From assembly GCF_001550065.1 (NCBI RefSeq), contig NZ_LRUB01000011.1, positions 62,001 to 126,000 on the forward strand: a stretch of 64,000 nt of DNA, given 5' to 3'. Positions 35,649 to 46,339 of the stretch are shown here, in pieces. Position numbers and translations under genes: made by a program. The notes under the pieces were generated by a model. The model worked only from the letters and a program-made list of their open reading frames with translations. It did not search any database and was not told where the DNA came from. This stretch comes from Kordiimonas lipolytica. Lineage in GTDB: Bacteria > Pseudomonadota > Alphaproteobacteria > Sphingomonadales > Kordiimonadaceae. The stretch's first letter is position 1. Each line of letters starts with the position of its first letter.

Positions 35649-36971
35649 TTAGTCCTCCATGAACAGGGTGGCTGGGTTTTCCATCAGCTCCCTGATTTTC
35701 TGGATGAATTCAGCTGCGTCCCAACCGTCGATAATACGGTGATCGAAGGAGGACGACAGGTTCATGATCTTGCGCGGGACAAAGCCACCGTCTTTCCAAA
35801 CAGGGCGGATGGCAACCTTGTTCACGCCAACGATGGCAACCTCAGGGCTGTTGATCACCGGCGTGGAGACAATTCCGCCCATCCGGCCAAGGCTGGAGAG
35901 CGTGATTGTGGAGCCTGTGAGCTCTTCGCGAGTGATAGAACCGTCGCGCGCGGCCTCCGCCAGGCGGCGGGTCTCAGCGGCGATACCCCAGATATCCATG
36001 GCTTCGGCGTGCTTCAAAACCGGCACCATCAGACCGCCCGGGGTTTGCGCTGCCATGCCGATGTGCGCGGCACCGAACTGATGTACGACACCGTCAGCGT
36101 CATAGTAATGCGCGCTGCACTTTGGGTAGACCTTCAGCGCCTTGACCATGGCCAGCATGATGAAAGGCAGGATCGTCAGCTTCGGCTGGTCCGCCTTCTT
36201 GGTAGCGTTCATATGCTCGCGAAGGCTTTCAAGCTCGGTCACATCCACTTCTTCCACATACGTAATGTGGGGGATGCGGCTTTTGGCGTCCTGCATGCGT
36301 TCGCCGATCTTGCGGCGAAGTCCGATAACCTTGATCTCCTCTACGCTGGTGTCCGCGCGGCGGCTGGAGCCACCGGCTGGCGCGCTGTTGCCGGAGATAT
36401 AATCATCCAGGTCTTCGTGCGTGATGCGGCCAGCAGGGCCGGTCCCGTAAACATACTCAAGCTTCACGCCTGCATCCATGGCACGCTTCCGAACGGCGGG
36501 TGACGCGATCGGCTTTTCGCCTTCCGGGCGCGGGGCGCCACTTGGGCCGGGCTTCCAAGGCGCTTTGGCTTTCGGTGCCGAAGCAGGCGCAGATTTGGGC
36601 GCAGACGCTCCGGTCGGTGCCGGGGCAGCTGCTTTTGGCGTTTCCGGCTTGGCGTCTTCCTTTGGCGCTTCAGCTTCCGGTGCGGGCTCTGGTTCTGCTA
36701 CAGGTGCATCGGGGATGTTGTTGCCTTCGCCTTCAACCTCAAGTGCGATGATAACGCTGCCTACGGCTGTCATTACGCCGATTTCACCGAAAATCTCGGT
36801 CACAGTGCCATCAACAGGGGACGGGATCTCAACCGTCGCCTTGTCGGTCATCACGGCGGCGATAACATCGTCTTCTTTCACGACATCGCCAACCTTTACG
36901 TTCCATTCAACGATTTCGGCTTCGGTAATCCCTTCGCCTACGTCGGGCATCTGGATCTTGTGAATACCCAT
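35649..36971 (-). CDS. bkdB: Branched-chain 2-oxoacid dehydrogenase E2 (dihydrolipoyl acyltransferase)
   Basis: 440 residues. One lipoyl domain (lipoyl Lys in MTDKATVEI near residue 43), an Ala/Pro-rich linker, a peripheral-subunit binding domain (IASPAVRKRAMDAGV near 155) and a 230-residue catalytic domain ending with the SFDHRIIDGWDAAEF motif (His and Asp catalytic). The lipoyl motif with VEI and the order of genes fit the branched-chain complex rather than pyruvate or 2-oxoglutarate dehydrogenase. Its start overlaps the E1 beta stop by one base. Confidence 0.93.
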   Translation of the reverse strand: MGIHKIQMPDVGEGITEAEIVEWNVKVGDVVKEDDVIAAVMTDKATVEIPSPVDGTVTEIFGEIGVMTAVGSVIIALEVEGEGNNIPDAPVAEPEPAPEAEAPKEDAKPETPKAAAPAPTGASAPKSAPASAPKAKAPWKPGPSGAPRPEGEKPIASPAVRKRAMDAGVKLEYVYGTGPAGRITHEDLDDYISGNSAPAGGSSRRADTSVEEIKVIGLRRKIGERMQDAKSRIPHITYVEEVDVTELESLREHMNATKKADQPKLTILPFIMLAMVKALKVYPKCSAHYYDADGVVHQFGAAHIGMAAQTPGGLMVPVLKHAEAMDIWGIAAETRRLAEAARDGSITREELTGSTITLSSLGRMGGIVSTPVINSPEVAIVGVNKVAIRPVWKDGGFVPRKIMNLSSSFDHRIIDGWDAAEFIQKIRELMENPATLFMED

Positions 36972-37987
36972 TATACGGCCTCCATCATTGCTTTAAGCTC
37001 ACGGCCAACGCGGGCCGGGCCAGGGAAATAGTCCCATTCCTGGGCGTGCGGGTAGGGCGTATCGAACCCGCAAACGCGCACAACAGGAGCTTCAAGGTGG
37101 TAGAAGCAGCGTTCCTGCACCTGGGCGGACAGCTCAGCGCCAAACCCGGATGTCAGGGTTGCTTCATGCAGCACCATGCAGCGGCCTGTCTTCTTCACCG
37201 ATTCTACAATTGTGTCCACGTCCAGCGGCATCAGGGTGCGGAGGTCAATGATCTCGGCGTCGATGCCGGTTTCCTTCTTGGCGGCCTCGGCCACGAACAC
37301 CATGGTGCCGTATGTCAGGATCGTTACGTCCTTGCCTTCGGAGAAAACAGAGGCCTTGCCGATCGGCACCGTATAGTGGCCTTCCGGCACATCACCCAGC
37401 GGGTGCTTGGACCAGTTGGAGGCCGGGCGGTCGTGGTGGCCGTCAAACGGGCCGTTATAGAGGCGCTTGGGCTCGAAGAAGATCACCGGGTCATTGTCTT
37501 CAATGGAAGCGATCAGCAGGCCTTTGGCGTCATAAGGGTTTGAAGGGATAACCGTTTTCACGCCGGAGACGTGAGTGAACAGGCTTTCCGGGCTCTGGCT
37601 GTGTGTCTGGCCACCGAAGATACCGCCGCCACAGGGTGTGCGAATGGTGATCGGCGCGGTGAAATCCTTGTTCGATCGGTATCTGAGGCGCGCGGCCTCG
37701 GATACAATCTGGTCGTATGCCGGATAGATATAGTCAGCGAACTGGATTTCGATACACGGGCGAAGGCCGTAAGCCCCCATGCCGATGGCCGTACCCACGA
37801 TGCCGCTCTCGTTGATCGGGCTATCGAACACACGGTGTTTGCCATATTTCTTTTGCAGGCCATGGGTACAGCGGAACACGCCGCCGAAATAGCCAACATC
37901 TTCGCCGTAAACGACAACATCATCGTCCTGGCCCATCTTTACGTCCATCGCATCCCGGATGGCTTCAATCATAGACATCTGCGGCAT
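36971..37987 (-). CDS. bkdA2: Branched-chain 2-oxoacid dehydrogenase E1 beta
   Basis: 338 residues. The N-terminus MPQMSMIEAIRDAMDVKMGQD, then VVYGEDVGYFGGVFRCTHGL near 26-45 and RTPCGGGIFGGQTHSQSPES near 120, match the pyrimidine-binding and transketolase C-domain of E1 beta. With E1 alpha it forms the alpha2beta2 thiamine-diphosphate enzyme that decarboxylates branched 2-oxoacids. It follows E1 alpha by three bases and overlaps E2 (TAATG junction). Confidence 0.94.
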   Translation of the reverse strand: MPQMSMIEAIRDAMDVKMGQDDDVVVYGEDVGYFGGVFRCTHGLQKKYGKHRVFDSPINESGIVGTAIGMGAYGLRPCIEIQFADYIYPAYDQIVSEAARLRYRSNKDFTAPITIRTPCGGGIFGGQTHSQSPESLFTHVSGVKTVIPSNPYDAKGLLIASIEDNDPVIFFEPKRLYNGPFDGHHDRPASNWSKHPLGDVPEGHYTVPIGKASVFSEGKDVTILTYGTMVFVAEAAKKETGIDAEIIDLRTLMPLDVDTIVESVKKTGRCMVLHEATLTSGFGAELSAQVQERCFYHLEAPVVRVCGFDTPYPHAQEWDYFPGPARVGRELKAMMEAV

Positions 37988-37990
37988 GGA

Positions 37991-39229
<1,239 letters not shown>

Positions 39230-39252
39230 TCAATCTATGGGGTGTCAAAATA

Positions 39253-39271
39253 ACGTCAGCAATACTGACGT
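39253..39271. promoter_or_regulatory. Seven-base-pair dyad upstream of the bkd operon, possible operator
   Basis: ACGTCAG-CAATA-CTGACGT is a perfect inverted repeat 36-54 bases before the E1 alpha ATG. On the minus strand TTGATT upstream and AGTATT inside the dyad could serve as -35 and -10 with 17-base spacing, so a bound protein would block the promoter. A terminator role is less likely because no gene reads into it. Confidence 0.45.
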
Positions 39272-39447
39272 ATTTTTGCCAAAAATCAATATATTTCTCT
39301 GATACTGTCCGGTGCGGACGACTGGTACCGATTGCCCGCGCGGGCACTATAACGGATTCCAGCGAAAGAATCACATGTGGGCAGGCATGCTTTATTTGAC
39401 CGAACTGTTCCAGCCGCTAGACTAGGCGGGAATTTCAGGGGAAATGT

Positions 39448-40476
39448 ATGACCGAAGAATTCCACTTGCCGAGACGACGCTTCCTGCAGATCGTGGCTGG
39501 CAGTTCAGCCGCCTTGGTGTTGGGCGGGTGTGGCGACAGCGCCAGTAGCCTGAAAAATCTAACGCCGTATCAATGGGATGGCAGCCTGCTTGGTGCTGAA
39601 ACCAGCATGACGCTGTATCACGAGCACGATGCGGCTTCCATTGCAGCGATCAAGGAAGTCACAGCCGAAGTGAAGCGCCTGGCTGGTATCTTCACGGTCT
39701 ATGTTTTCGGCTCTGAGTTGTCGCGCCTGAATGAGACAGGTAGGCTTGAGCCCGCCGCCCCTGAGATGCATGAGATACTGGAGGTCAGCCGTCGCATCTG
39801 GCGCGCCAGCGATGGCCTTTTTGACCCGACTATCCAGCCGCTTTGGGAGCTCTATTCAGGCTATTATGCAACGCCGCGGCCCGCTGGAGATCCGGGCCCG
39901 ACGCAGGAGGCTATTGCAGCAGCCCGCGCAAAAATCGGTCTGGACAAGGTGCAGGTCGACGGAGCCAATATCCGTTTTGCCGCTAAGGGCATGGCGCTCA
40001 GTTTCAACGGTATTGTACAGGGTTACCTGACGGACAGGACCTATGAGATTTTGCGCAAGCGTGGCTTTGAACACGCACTTATCAATATAGGCGAATACCG
40101 CGCCTTTGGCGGGCGGCCTCAACCAGACGGAAGCGTCCAGCCCTGGAAGGTGGATATTCCGGACGCGACTGCGCCATGGCGGGTTTTTGACACGCTGGAG
40201 GTGACGGACGGGGCAGTATCGACATCGGCGCCAAGCGGGTCCGCCTTCAATACAGGCGGAACAGTACACCATCTGTTCAATCCCAAGACAGGGCTGAGCG
40301 AAAACCGGTATCACAGCGTTACCGTCACTGCGCCTACGGCCACCATTGCTGACGGGCTGTCGACAGTCCTGACTGTTGTGTCGCCAGAACAGGCACAGGA
40401 AATCCTGTCGAACTTCGAAGGAACCGCTGCCTTGCTCAGGCCTCTCGAAGGAGATCCGATCCGGATCGGGTTATAG
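39448..40476 (+). CDS. apbE: ApbE family FAD:protein FMN transferase, lipoprotein
   Basis: 342 residues. The N-terminus has a twin-arginine-like RRRFLQ and a lipobox VLGGC, so it is exported and lipidated. The catalytic domain shows MTLYHEHD near 55, KGMALSFNGIVQGYLTDR near 180 and TDGAVSTSAPSG near 255, the last containing the Mg2+/FAD motif of ApbE proteins. The enzyme attaches FMN covalently to threonine of periplasm-facing flavoproteins such as NqrC or RnfG. No obvious substrate protein is nearby. It is divergent from the bkd operon. Confidence 0.9.
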   Translation: MTEEFHLPRRRFLQIVAGSSAALVLGGCGDSASSLKNLTPYQWDGSLLGAETSMTLYHEHDAASIAAIKEVTAEVKRLAGIFTVYVFGSELSRLNETGRLEPAAPEMHEILEVSRRIWRASDGLFDPTIQPLWELYSGYYATPRPAGDPGPTQEAIAAARAKIGLDKVQVDGANIRFAAKGMALSFNGIVQGYLTDRTYEILRKRGFEHALINIGEYRAFGGRPQPDGSVQPWKVDIPDATAPWRVFDTLEVTDGAVSTSAPSGSAFNTGGTVHHLFNPKTGLSENRYHSVTVTAPTATIADGLSTVLTVVSPEQAQEILSNFEGTAALLRPLEGDPIRIGL

Positions 40477-40543
40477 CTGATCGAGAAACCGGGTGTAATC
40501 ACGCCTGCTACTTTCCAAAGCTATTCCTTGGAACAAGAAAAGC

Positions 40544-40601
40544 CATGTCAGGGTGTCGTGGATTCTACCCGCTGTGCCCTGACATGCGCCGATTAGCGGC
40601 G
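40544..40601. repeat. Two adjacent inverted repeats downstream of apbE
   Basis: CATGTCAGGG (40544-40553) and CCCTGACATG (40577-40586) are a perfect 10-bp inverted repeat around a 23-base loop; CGCCG-ATTAG-CGGCG (40587-40601) follows at once. No T run follows either stem. They may form a transcript-end structure or mark a regulatory element. Confidence 0.5.
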
Positions 40602-40740
40602 GACACTTTCATATTCCACCATATCATTAGGCGAGTAGGTCCTTGAAATAACGGGATTTTCTGTTGCTGATGTCAATCCGGCATACGGTGCCGCAACAGG
40701 TCCCATGTGTGTTTGAATCTTTTTTGTTCTTGCGAAGCAT

Positions 40741-40765
40741 TATTAATTGCAATAACAATTTTCTT
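40741..40765. promoter_or_regulatory. AT-rich dyad, possible iron-responsive site upstream of the TonB receptor
   Basis: A dyad centred on ATTGCAAT (40746-40753), with TTA and TAA flanks, lies 145-170 bases before the receptor ATG. Alphaproteobacterial Fur/Irr boxes are AT-rich dyads of similar form, and siderophore receptors are usually iron-repressed. The match is loose. Confidence 0.3.
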
Positions 40766-40909
40766 AAGTTAAAAGCACCTCCGTCACTCGGTGCAGGCTC
40801 CGCATCGGAACACGAGGCAAAAGTTATAATCGGCTTTTTGTTCTTACCGGTCATGGAGCATGGAAAACCGCTCTGAGGGCGAGAGAATACTATCATCACG
40901 GAGTCCTTT

Positions 40910-43042
40910 ATGCCTGAAATCAAATCCAGCTTGTTGATCGCTTTGCTGACGTCTACCGGTCTATCCGCCTCTGTTTTGGCGGAAGAAACCGTTGAGGCGC
41001 TTGATGCATACGACGTGGCTGAAGAAATTGTCGTTACTGGTCGTGTGCTTTTCTCGGATCAGGTTAACTCGCTGAAGGCACCGACCCCGATCATCGATGT
41101 ACCGCAGAGCCTATCCCTGTATACCGCTGGCGAGATTCTAGAGCGTGGCTTCACAAGTGTTGCCGCGATTGTTGATTACACACCGGGTGTCAGCAATACG
41201 CAGGGTGAGGGGCACCGTGACGCCATCGTGTTCCGTGGTGTTCGCTCGACCGCTGACTTCTATATCGATGGCGCACGGGATGACGTTCAATACTACCGTC
41301 CCCTTTATAACCTCGAACAGGTTGAAATTCTTCGTGGCCCCAATGCTTTGCTTTTTGGTCGTGGTGGCACTGGCGGCGTCCTGAACAGGGTGACCAAAAA
41401 GGGTATGATTGGCGAGAGCTTCACAACTGCTCAGGCTTCAATTGACACCTTTGGCGCCTATGGCGTTCAGGTTGACAGCAATTTTGATGCTGGCGAGAAC
41501 GCGGCCTTCCGCATCAACGCCATGTATGAGGGCCTGAACAATCACCGAGATTTCTTTGATGGCGAGCGTGTTGGCTTCAACCCGACGGCGAAATTCCTGC
41601 TGGGCGAGGATACCATCGTAGATGTGTCCTACGAATATATCGACCATGAGCGTTTTATCGACCGGGGTATCCCGACAGGTGAAGATGGCCGGCCAGTGGA
41701 GGCCTTCAAGGATATCGTCTTTGGCGACCCTGAGGTGAACGTGACGACGCTTAAGGCGAACCTGTTCCGCGCTGCTGTTCAGCACCAGTTCTCTGATAAC
41801 GTCAAAGGTAATGTCAGCGCTTTCTATGGCGATTATGACAAGTTCTATGGCAATTTCTATGCCTCCAGCTATGACGAGGCCAATACGCCAAATCAGGTCA
41901 CGCTCGACGGCTATGAAGATCAGACCAACCGTGAAAACCTGATCCTGTCAGGCAATTTGGTTGCGGAAGGCAAGACGGGCCGCATTGGCCACACGCTGAT
42001 CGGCGGTGTTGAATATATCGCAACATCATCCGACCAGTACCGTTTCAATGCATTCTGGGACACGACGTCAGACGATAATGAAATCTTCGATATTGCCCGG
42101 CCGCTGAACCTGGTGAATGGGATCGGTGTGAACGCATCGGGTGTCGCAACAACAAACGATTTCTCTGTTGATCTGAATGACGATACCCGCGTGGATATCG
42201 ATGCCTTCTCTGTTTATATTCAAGATCAGATTGAGCTGGCAGAGTGGGCTGATCTTGTGATTGGTGCCCGTTACGACAGCTTCGATATTGAAGTCTATAA
42301 TGTGCCAGCCGATGAAGTCCGGACCCGCAAGGACGACCGCGTGTCCCCGCGCTTCGGCGTGATTCTGAAGCCGCAGGAAAACACCTCCATCTACGCCAGC
42401 TACAGCGAGAGCTTTTTGCCGCGAAGCGGAGAACAGTTTGCCAACATCAACGGGGCCAACAACGAGCTGGACCCAGATACTTACAAAAACCTTGAGGCAG
42501 GCATCAAGTGGGACTTTTCCGACAAGCTGAGCCTGACGGCTGCCGTTTTCGAGATCGAGAAAAGCTCACCGCAGGTTGCTGACTCCGACCCTGAAACGCT
42601 GGACGTGATCGATAGCAAGATCAGTGGCTTTGAGTTCCAGGTGATCGGCAAGGTAACTGATCACTGGTTCATCTCTGCCGGATACAGCTATCTGGACGGT
42701 GAACAGGTTAACCGATCTGGCGATACGGGGCTTCGCCCGCAGGAATTGCCAGAGCATATGCTGTCGATCTGGAACAATATTCGCCTTACCGATAATTTTG
42801 GTGTCGGCCTGGGCATGACGTATCAGGATGAAAGCTTCATCAATAACAGTAACACTGCAGTGCTTCCGTCCTTCACGCGCTTTGATGCGGCTGCATACTA
42901 TGATGTGTCAGACAACATGCGGGTGCAGTTGAATGTTGAGAACCTTACAGACAAGACATACTTCCCAACGTCGCATTCAACCCATCAGGTGACGGTGGCA
43001 CCACCGCTGAATGCCCGGCTTGCTGTGACTGTAAGCTTTTAG
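40910..43042 (+). CDS. TonB-dependent siderophore receptor
   Basis: 710 residues with a cleavable signal (MPEIKSSLLIALLTSTGLSASVLA). The TonB box EEIVVTGR follows near residue 38. The plug domain shows FRGVRSTADFYIDGARDD near 105 and the EQVEILRGPNALLFGRGGTGG motif near 145. The remainder is a beta barrel ending in a terminal Phe (LAVTVSF) for outer-membrane insertion. The long plug and VPQSLS motif place it with ferric-catecholate or siderophore receptors of the Fiu/FhuE type. No siderophore biosynthesis gene is near, so it probably takes up a foreign siderophore. Confidence 0.92.
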   Translation: MPEIKSSLLIALLTSTGLSASVLAEETVEALDAYDVAEEIVVTGRVLFSDQVNSLKAPTPIIDVPQSLSLYTAGEILERGFTSVAAIVDYTPGVSNTQGEGHRDAIVFRGVRSTADFYIDGARDDVQYYRPLYNLEQVEILRGPNALLFGRGGTGGVLNRVTKKGMIGESFTTAQASIDTFGAYGVQVDSNFDAGENAAFRINAMYEGLNNHRDFFDGERVGFNPTAKFLLGEDTIVDVSYEYIDHERFIDRGIPTGEDGRPVEAFKDIVFGDPEVNVTTLKANLFRAAVQHQFSDNVKGNVSAFYGDYDKFYGNFYASSYDEANTPNQVTLDGYEDQTNRENLILSGNLVAEGKTGRIGHTLIGGVEYIATSSDQYRFNAFWDTTSDDNEIFDIARPLNLVNGIGVNASGVATTNDFSVDLNDDTRVDIDAFSVYIQDQIELAEWADLVIGARYDSFDIEVYNVPADEVRTRKDDRVSPRFGVILKPQENTSIYASYSESFLPRSGEQFANINGANNELDPDTYKNLEAGIKWDFSDKLSLTAAVFEIEKSSPQVADSDPETLDVIDSKISGFEFQVIGKVTDHWFISAGYSYLDGEQVNRSGDTGLRPQELPEHMLSIWNNIRLTDNFGVGLGMTYQDESFINNSNTAVLPSFTRFDAAAYYDVSDNMRVQLNVENLTDKTYFPTSHSTHQVTVAPPLNARLAVTVSF

Positions 43043-43065
43043 AGGGCGCGGGAGAGAATAGAAAA

Positions 43066-43088
43066 GGGAGCCATTGGCTCCCTTTTTT
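43066..43088. terminator. Bidirectional terminator between TonB receptor and isovaleryl-CoA dehydrogenase
   Basis: GGGAGCC-ATT-GGCTCCC is a perfect seven-pair stem with six T on the plus side and TTTTC on the minus side. It ends both the receptor gene and the leucine operon. Confidence 0.85.
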
Positions 43089-43142
43089 CGCTCTAGCATT
43101 TAGAAATTCAGCTTTGGCCTTCCGCCCGCCAAAGTCAGTTGA

Positions 43143-44309
43143 TTAGGCCGTTTCCTTGAACAGTTCGCGGCCGATCAGCATGCGGCGGATCTCCGATGTG
43201 CCCGCGCCAATCTCGTAAAGTTTGGCGTCGCGCCACAGGCGACCAGTCGGATATTCGTTGATATAGCCATTACCGCCCAAAGTCTGGATCGCTTCGCCCG
43301 CCATCCAGGTTGCTTTCTCGGATGCATAGAGAATGCAGCCAGCGGCGTCCTTGCGCGTGGTCTCGCCGCGGTCACAGGCTTCGGCCACAGCGTAAACATA
43401 GGCACGGCAGGCACCCCAGGTGCTGTACATGTCAGCAAGTTTACCCTGCATCAGCTGGAATTCGCCGATGGCTTTGCCAAACTGGCTGCGCTCGTGAACG
43501 TATGGGATGACCGTATCAAGGCAGGCGCGCATGATGCCAAGCGACCCGCCAGAGAGCACAACACGCTCATAATCCAGGCCGGACATCAGCACCTTCACGC
43601 CATCACCTTCTTCGCGCACGACATTCTCGAACGGCACGAGGCAGTCTTCAAACACCAGTTCGCAGGTGTTGGAGCCGCGCATGCCCAGCTTGTCCAATTT
43701 CTGCGCGGTTGAGAAGCCCTTCATGCCTTTCTCAACCAGGAACGCGGTGATGCCGCGCGGGCCGGCGTCTGGGTCTGTTTTCGCGTAAACCATCAGTACA
43801 TCGGCGTCTGGCCCGTTGGTGATCCACATCTTGTTGCCGTTCAGCATATAGCCGTCGTTGCGCTTTTCCGCCTTCAGGCGCATCGACACAACGTCAGACC
43901 CCGCACCAGGCTCTGACATGGCAAGCGCGCCAACATGTTCGCCGGAGATCAGCTTTGGCAGATATTTGGCTTTCTGTTCTTCGTTGCAGTTCTTCGTGAT
44001 CTGGTTGACACACAGGTTCGAATGCGCACCGTAGCTCAGGCCCACGCTTGCGGACGCGCGGCTGATTTCTTCCATCGCGATCACATGCGCCAGGTATCCC
44101 ATGTCGGCGCCGCCGAATTCCTCTGGCGCTGTCATGCCCAGGATGCCTAGCTCCCCCATTTTCTGCCAAAGGTCAGATGGGAAGGTGTTGGTTGCATCAA
44201 TTTCTTCGGCCCGCGGCGCAATCTCATCTCGGGCGAAGCGGGCTACTGTTTCGCGCAACATCTCCAGGTCTTCGCCGTGGCCGAATTTCAAATGGGGAAA
44301 CTCAAACAT
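43143..44309 (-). CDS. ivd: Isovaleryl-CoA dehydrogenase
   Basis: 388 residues. Family segments: [12 protein letters not shown] near 98, [13 protein letters not shown] near 132, [16 protein letters not shown] near 163, and the [12 protein letters not shown](M) C-terminal motif. In this subfamily the catalytic Glu lies in the helix G region (YERVVLSGG, Glu near 250) rather than at the EGT position, which here reads GAGTSE. It converts isovaleryl-CoA to 3-methylcrotonyl-CoA. It is the last gene of the leucine operon, 23 bases after the carboxylase alpha subunit. Confidence 0.93.
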   Translation of the reverse strand: MFEFPHLKFGHGEDLEMLRETVARFARDEIAPRAEEIDATNTFPSDLWQKMGELGILGMTAPEEFGGADMGYLAHVIAMEEISRASASVGLSYGAHSNLCVNQITKNCNEEQKAKYLPKLISGEHVGALAMSEPGAGSDVVSMRLKAEKRNDGYMLNGNKMWITNGPDADVLMVYAKTDPDAGPRGITAFLVEKGMKGFSTAQKLDKLGMRGSNTCELVFEDCLVPFENVVREEGDGVKVLMSGLDYERVVLSGGSLGIMRACLDTVIPYVHERSQFGKAIGEFQLMQGKLADMYSTWGACRAYVYAVAEACDRGETTRKDAAGCILYASEKATWMAGEAIQTLGGNGYINEYPTGRLWRDAKLYEIGAGTSEIRRMLIGRELFKETA

Positions 44310-44332
44310 TTTTTTGTCCCTTACTCGCTTAT

Positions 44333-46339
44333 TTATTCGTCGTTGATCGTCAATAGCGTGGCGCCGTCTGCGACCTGATCGCCTGCCTTGAGGCTCAGCC
44401 CCGTAACAACGCCGTCCCGTGGGGCGCTGATCGTTTGTTCCATCTTCATGGCTTCCATCACCAGAAGCGGCTGGCCACGTTCAACGGTTTCGCCGTCCGC
44501 CACCTTTACATCCAGGATCTTGCCGGGCATGGGCGCTGTGATAGTGCCTGGGCCATCGGTTTCATCGTCCGCACCGCCATCGCGGGCGTGGCGCTTGATC
44601 GTCAGCGTGCGGTCTTCCGTCACCAGCGTTACATGAGCAGCGTCCACTTCCGCGAATAGTCGCGTGCGCAAGCCGTCCTGGCTGAAGGTTAGAATGCCGT
44701 CCACCAGATGAGCGCATTTAGCAGCAAAGGTCTTGTCGCCAATGGTCACAGATACATTCTGGCGGTCTTCAACCACATGGGCGGTAACAAGCTCGCCGTC
44801 CCCGGCGTCAAACCACAGCAGTTCTGTTGCAGGCAGGTTCAGCCGGAAATTGTCGCTGATTGACCAAGGGTCATCGTCATGTGCGCGGGCACTCCTTGCG
44901 GCAACGATCGCGATGGCAGCCATGGCATAATCCTCAGCGCTGACCACGTGTTTCGCCAACAGCGTATCTTCATAAGCCTCGATAAAGCCTGTGTGGACAT
45001 CACCCGCGCGGAAGTCTTGATGCTTGAGCGCGCGCAGCAGGAAATCCCGGTTGGTCGTCAGGCCCGAAACTGGCGTGTCGGAAACAAGATTAATGAGCGC
45101 GTCGATGGCTTGCTCGCGGTCCTCGCCCCAGGCGATCAGCTTGCCGATCATCGGGTCATAGTGGATGGAGACCTCATCGCCTGCCTGAACACCCGCGTCA
45201 ATGCGGCCTGTGGGGACAGTGTCAGCAAACGGGTCAAACATGCCGATACGTCCGATGGAGGGCGCGAAATTGTTGAAGGGGTCTTCCGCATAAAGCCGCA
45301 CTTCAACCGCGTGGCCGTCTGCCAGCACTTCAATTTCGTCCTGGCTCAGCGGCAGCGGTTTACCTTCGGCGATGCGGATTTGCCATTCCACAAGGTCCTG
45401 GCCCGTGATCATTTCGGTTACAGGGTGTTCCACCTGCAGGCGCGTATTCATTTCCATGAAATAGAAGGGCGCGTTCTCAAGCCCGTTCGCGACATCCACA
45501 ATGAATTCCACCGTGCCTGCGCCTTGGTAGCCAATGGCTTCAGCGGCCGTGACGGCAGCCTGACCCATCGCGCGGCGCATCTCAAGGCTCATGCCGGGAG
45601 CAGGGGCTTCTTCGACCACTTTCTGGTGGCGGCGCTGAAGGGAGCAGTCGCGTTCCAGAAGATGAACGGCATGCCCGTCGCTGTCGCCAAACACTTGCAC
45701 TTCAATGTGGCGTGGTTTCTGGATGTATTTTTCGATCAAGAGTTCGGGGTTGCCGAAACTGTTTTGGCCTTCCCGGGCCGCTGCTTCGATTGCTGCTGCA
45801 AGGTCCTTGGCGTCAAACACCTTGCGCATGCCCTTGCCGCCGCCGCCAGCGACGGCCTTGATCAGCACAGGATAACCGATTTTCTCAGCTTCCTGTGTCA
45901 GGGTTTCCAAAGACTGGTCTTCGCCGTGATAGCCGGGGACAACGGGCACGCCCGCGTCTTCCATCAGCTTCTTGGCGGCACCTTTGAGCGCCATCGCCCG
46001 CATGGATGCGGCAGACGGGCCCACAAAGATGATACCGGCTTCCTCAAGGGCTTCGGCAAAGCCCGGGTTTTCAGATAGGAAGCCATAGCCTGGGTGCACC
46101 GCATCGGCGCCTGTGCGCCGGCAGGCGTCGATAATCTTGTCGCCGACAAGATAGCTTTCGGATGCAGCAGCAGGGCCGATGAATACGGCTTCGTCGGCCA
46201 TTTTGACGTGCAGGGCATGGGCGTCAGCGGCCGAATAGACAGCAACCGTTTTGATGCCCAACTGGCGGCAAGTGGCCATGACGCGGCAGGCAATCTCGCC
46301 CCGGTTGGCAATCAGAAGCTTTTTGATGCGGTTCGTCAT
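44333..46339 (-). CDS. mccA: 3-Methylcrotonyl-CoA carboxylase, biotin-carrying alpha subunit
   Basis: 668 residues. Biotin carboxylase domain with [13 protein letters not shown] near 90, the ATP-grasp glycine loop [10 protein letters not shown] near 165 and [15 protein letters not shown] near 290. A C-terminal biotinyl domain has the acceptor lysine in VMEAMKMEQ near 630. With MccB it carboxylates 3-methylcrotonyl-CoA. The ATG overlaps the stop of the hydratase gene (ATGA), so translation is coupled. A propionyl-CoA carboxylase role is less likely given the neighbouring ivd and hydratase. Confidence 0.94.
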   Translation of the reverse strand: MTNRIKKLLIANRGEIACRVMATCRQLGIKTVAVYSAADAHALHVKMADEAVFIGPAAASESYLVGDKIIDACRRTGADAVHPGYGFLSENPGFAEALEEAGIIFVGPSAASMRAMALKGAAKKLMEDAGVPVVPGYHGEDQSLETLTQEAEKIGYPVLIKAVAGGGGKGMRKVFDAKDLAAAIEAAAREGQNSFGNPELLIEKYIQKPRHIEVQVFGDSDGHAVHLLERDCSLQRRHQKVVEEAPAPGMSLEMRRAMGQAAVTAAEAIGYQGAGTVEFIVDVANGLENAPFYFMEMNTRLQVEHPVTEMITGQDLVEWQIRIAEGKPLPLSQDEIEVLADGHAVEVRLYAEDPFNNFAPSIGRIGMFDPFADTVPTGRIDAGVQAGDEVSIHYDPMIGKLIAWGEDREQAIDALINLVSDTPVSGLTTNRDFLLRALKHQDFRAGDVHTGFIEAYEDTLLAKHVVSAEDYAMAAIAIVAARSARAHDDDPWSISDNFRLNLPATELLWFDAGDGELVTAHVVEDRQNVSVTIGDKTFAAKCAHLVDGILTFSQDGLRTRLFAEVDAAHVTLVTEDRTLTIKRHARDGGADDETDGPGTITAPMPGKILDVKVADGETVERGQPLLVMEAMKMEQTISAPRDGVVTGLSLKAGDQVADGATLLTINDE

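Larger units (their letters stand above)
40477..40909. other. 433-base gap before the TonB receptor
   Basis: No gene is supported. The first part contains two adjacent hairpins (40544-40586 and 40587-40601). The middle, 40715-40800, is AT-rich and holds an iron-box-like dyad (40741-40765) and probably the receptor promoter. A GGGCGAGAG-type region precedes the receptor but its best ribosome site is the GGAG at 40900. Confidence 0.5.

Noticed and set aside
34239..36503. A 754-codon open frame on the plus strand across the lpd and E2 genes
   Set aside because: It is antisense to two clearly coding genes, has no recognisable domain or ribosome site, and arises from the strong codon bias of the opposite strand.
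44879..46078. A 399-codon plus-strand frame within mccA
   Set aside because: Antisense to the biotin carboxylase domain; no coding features.
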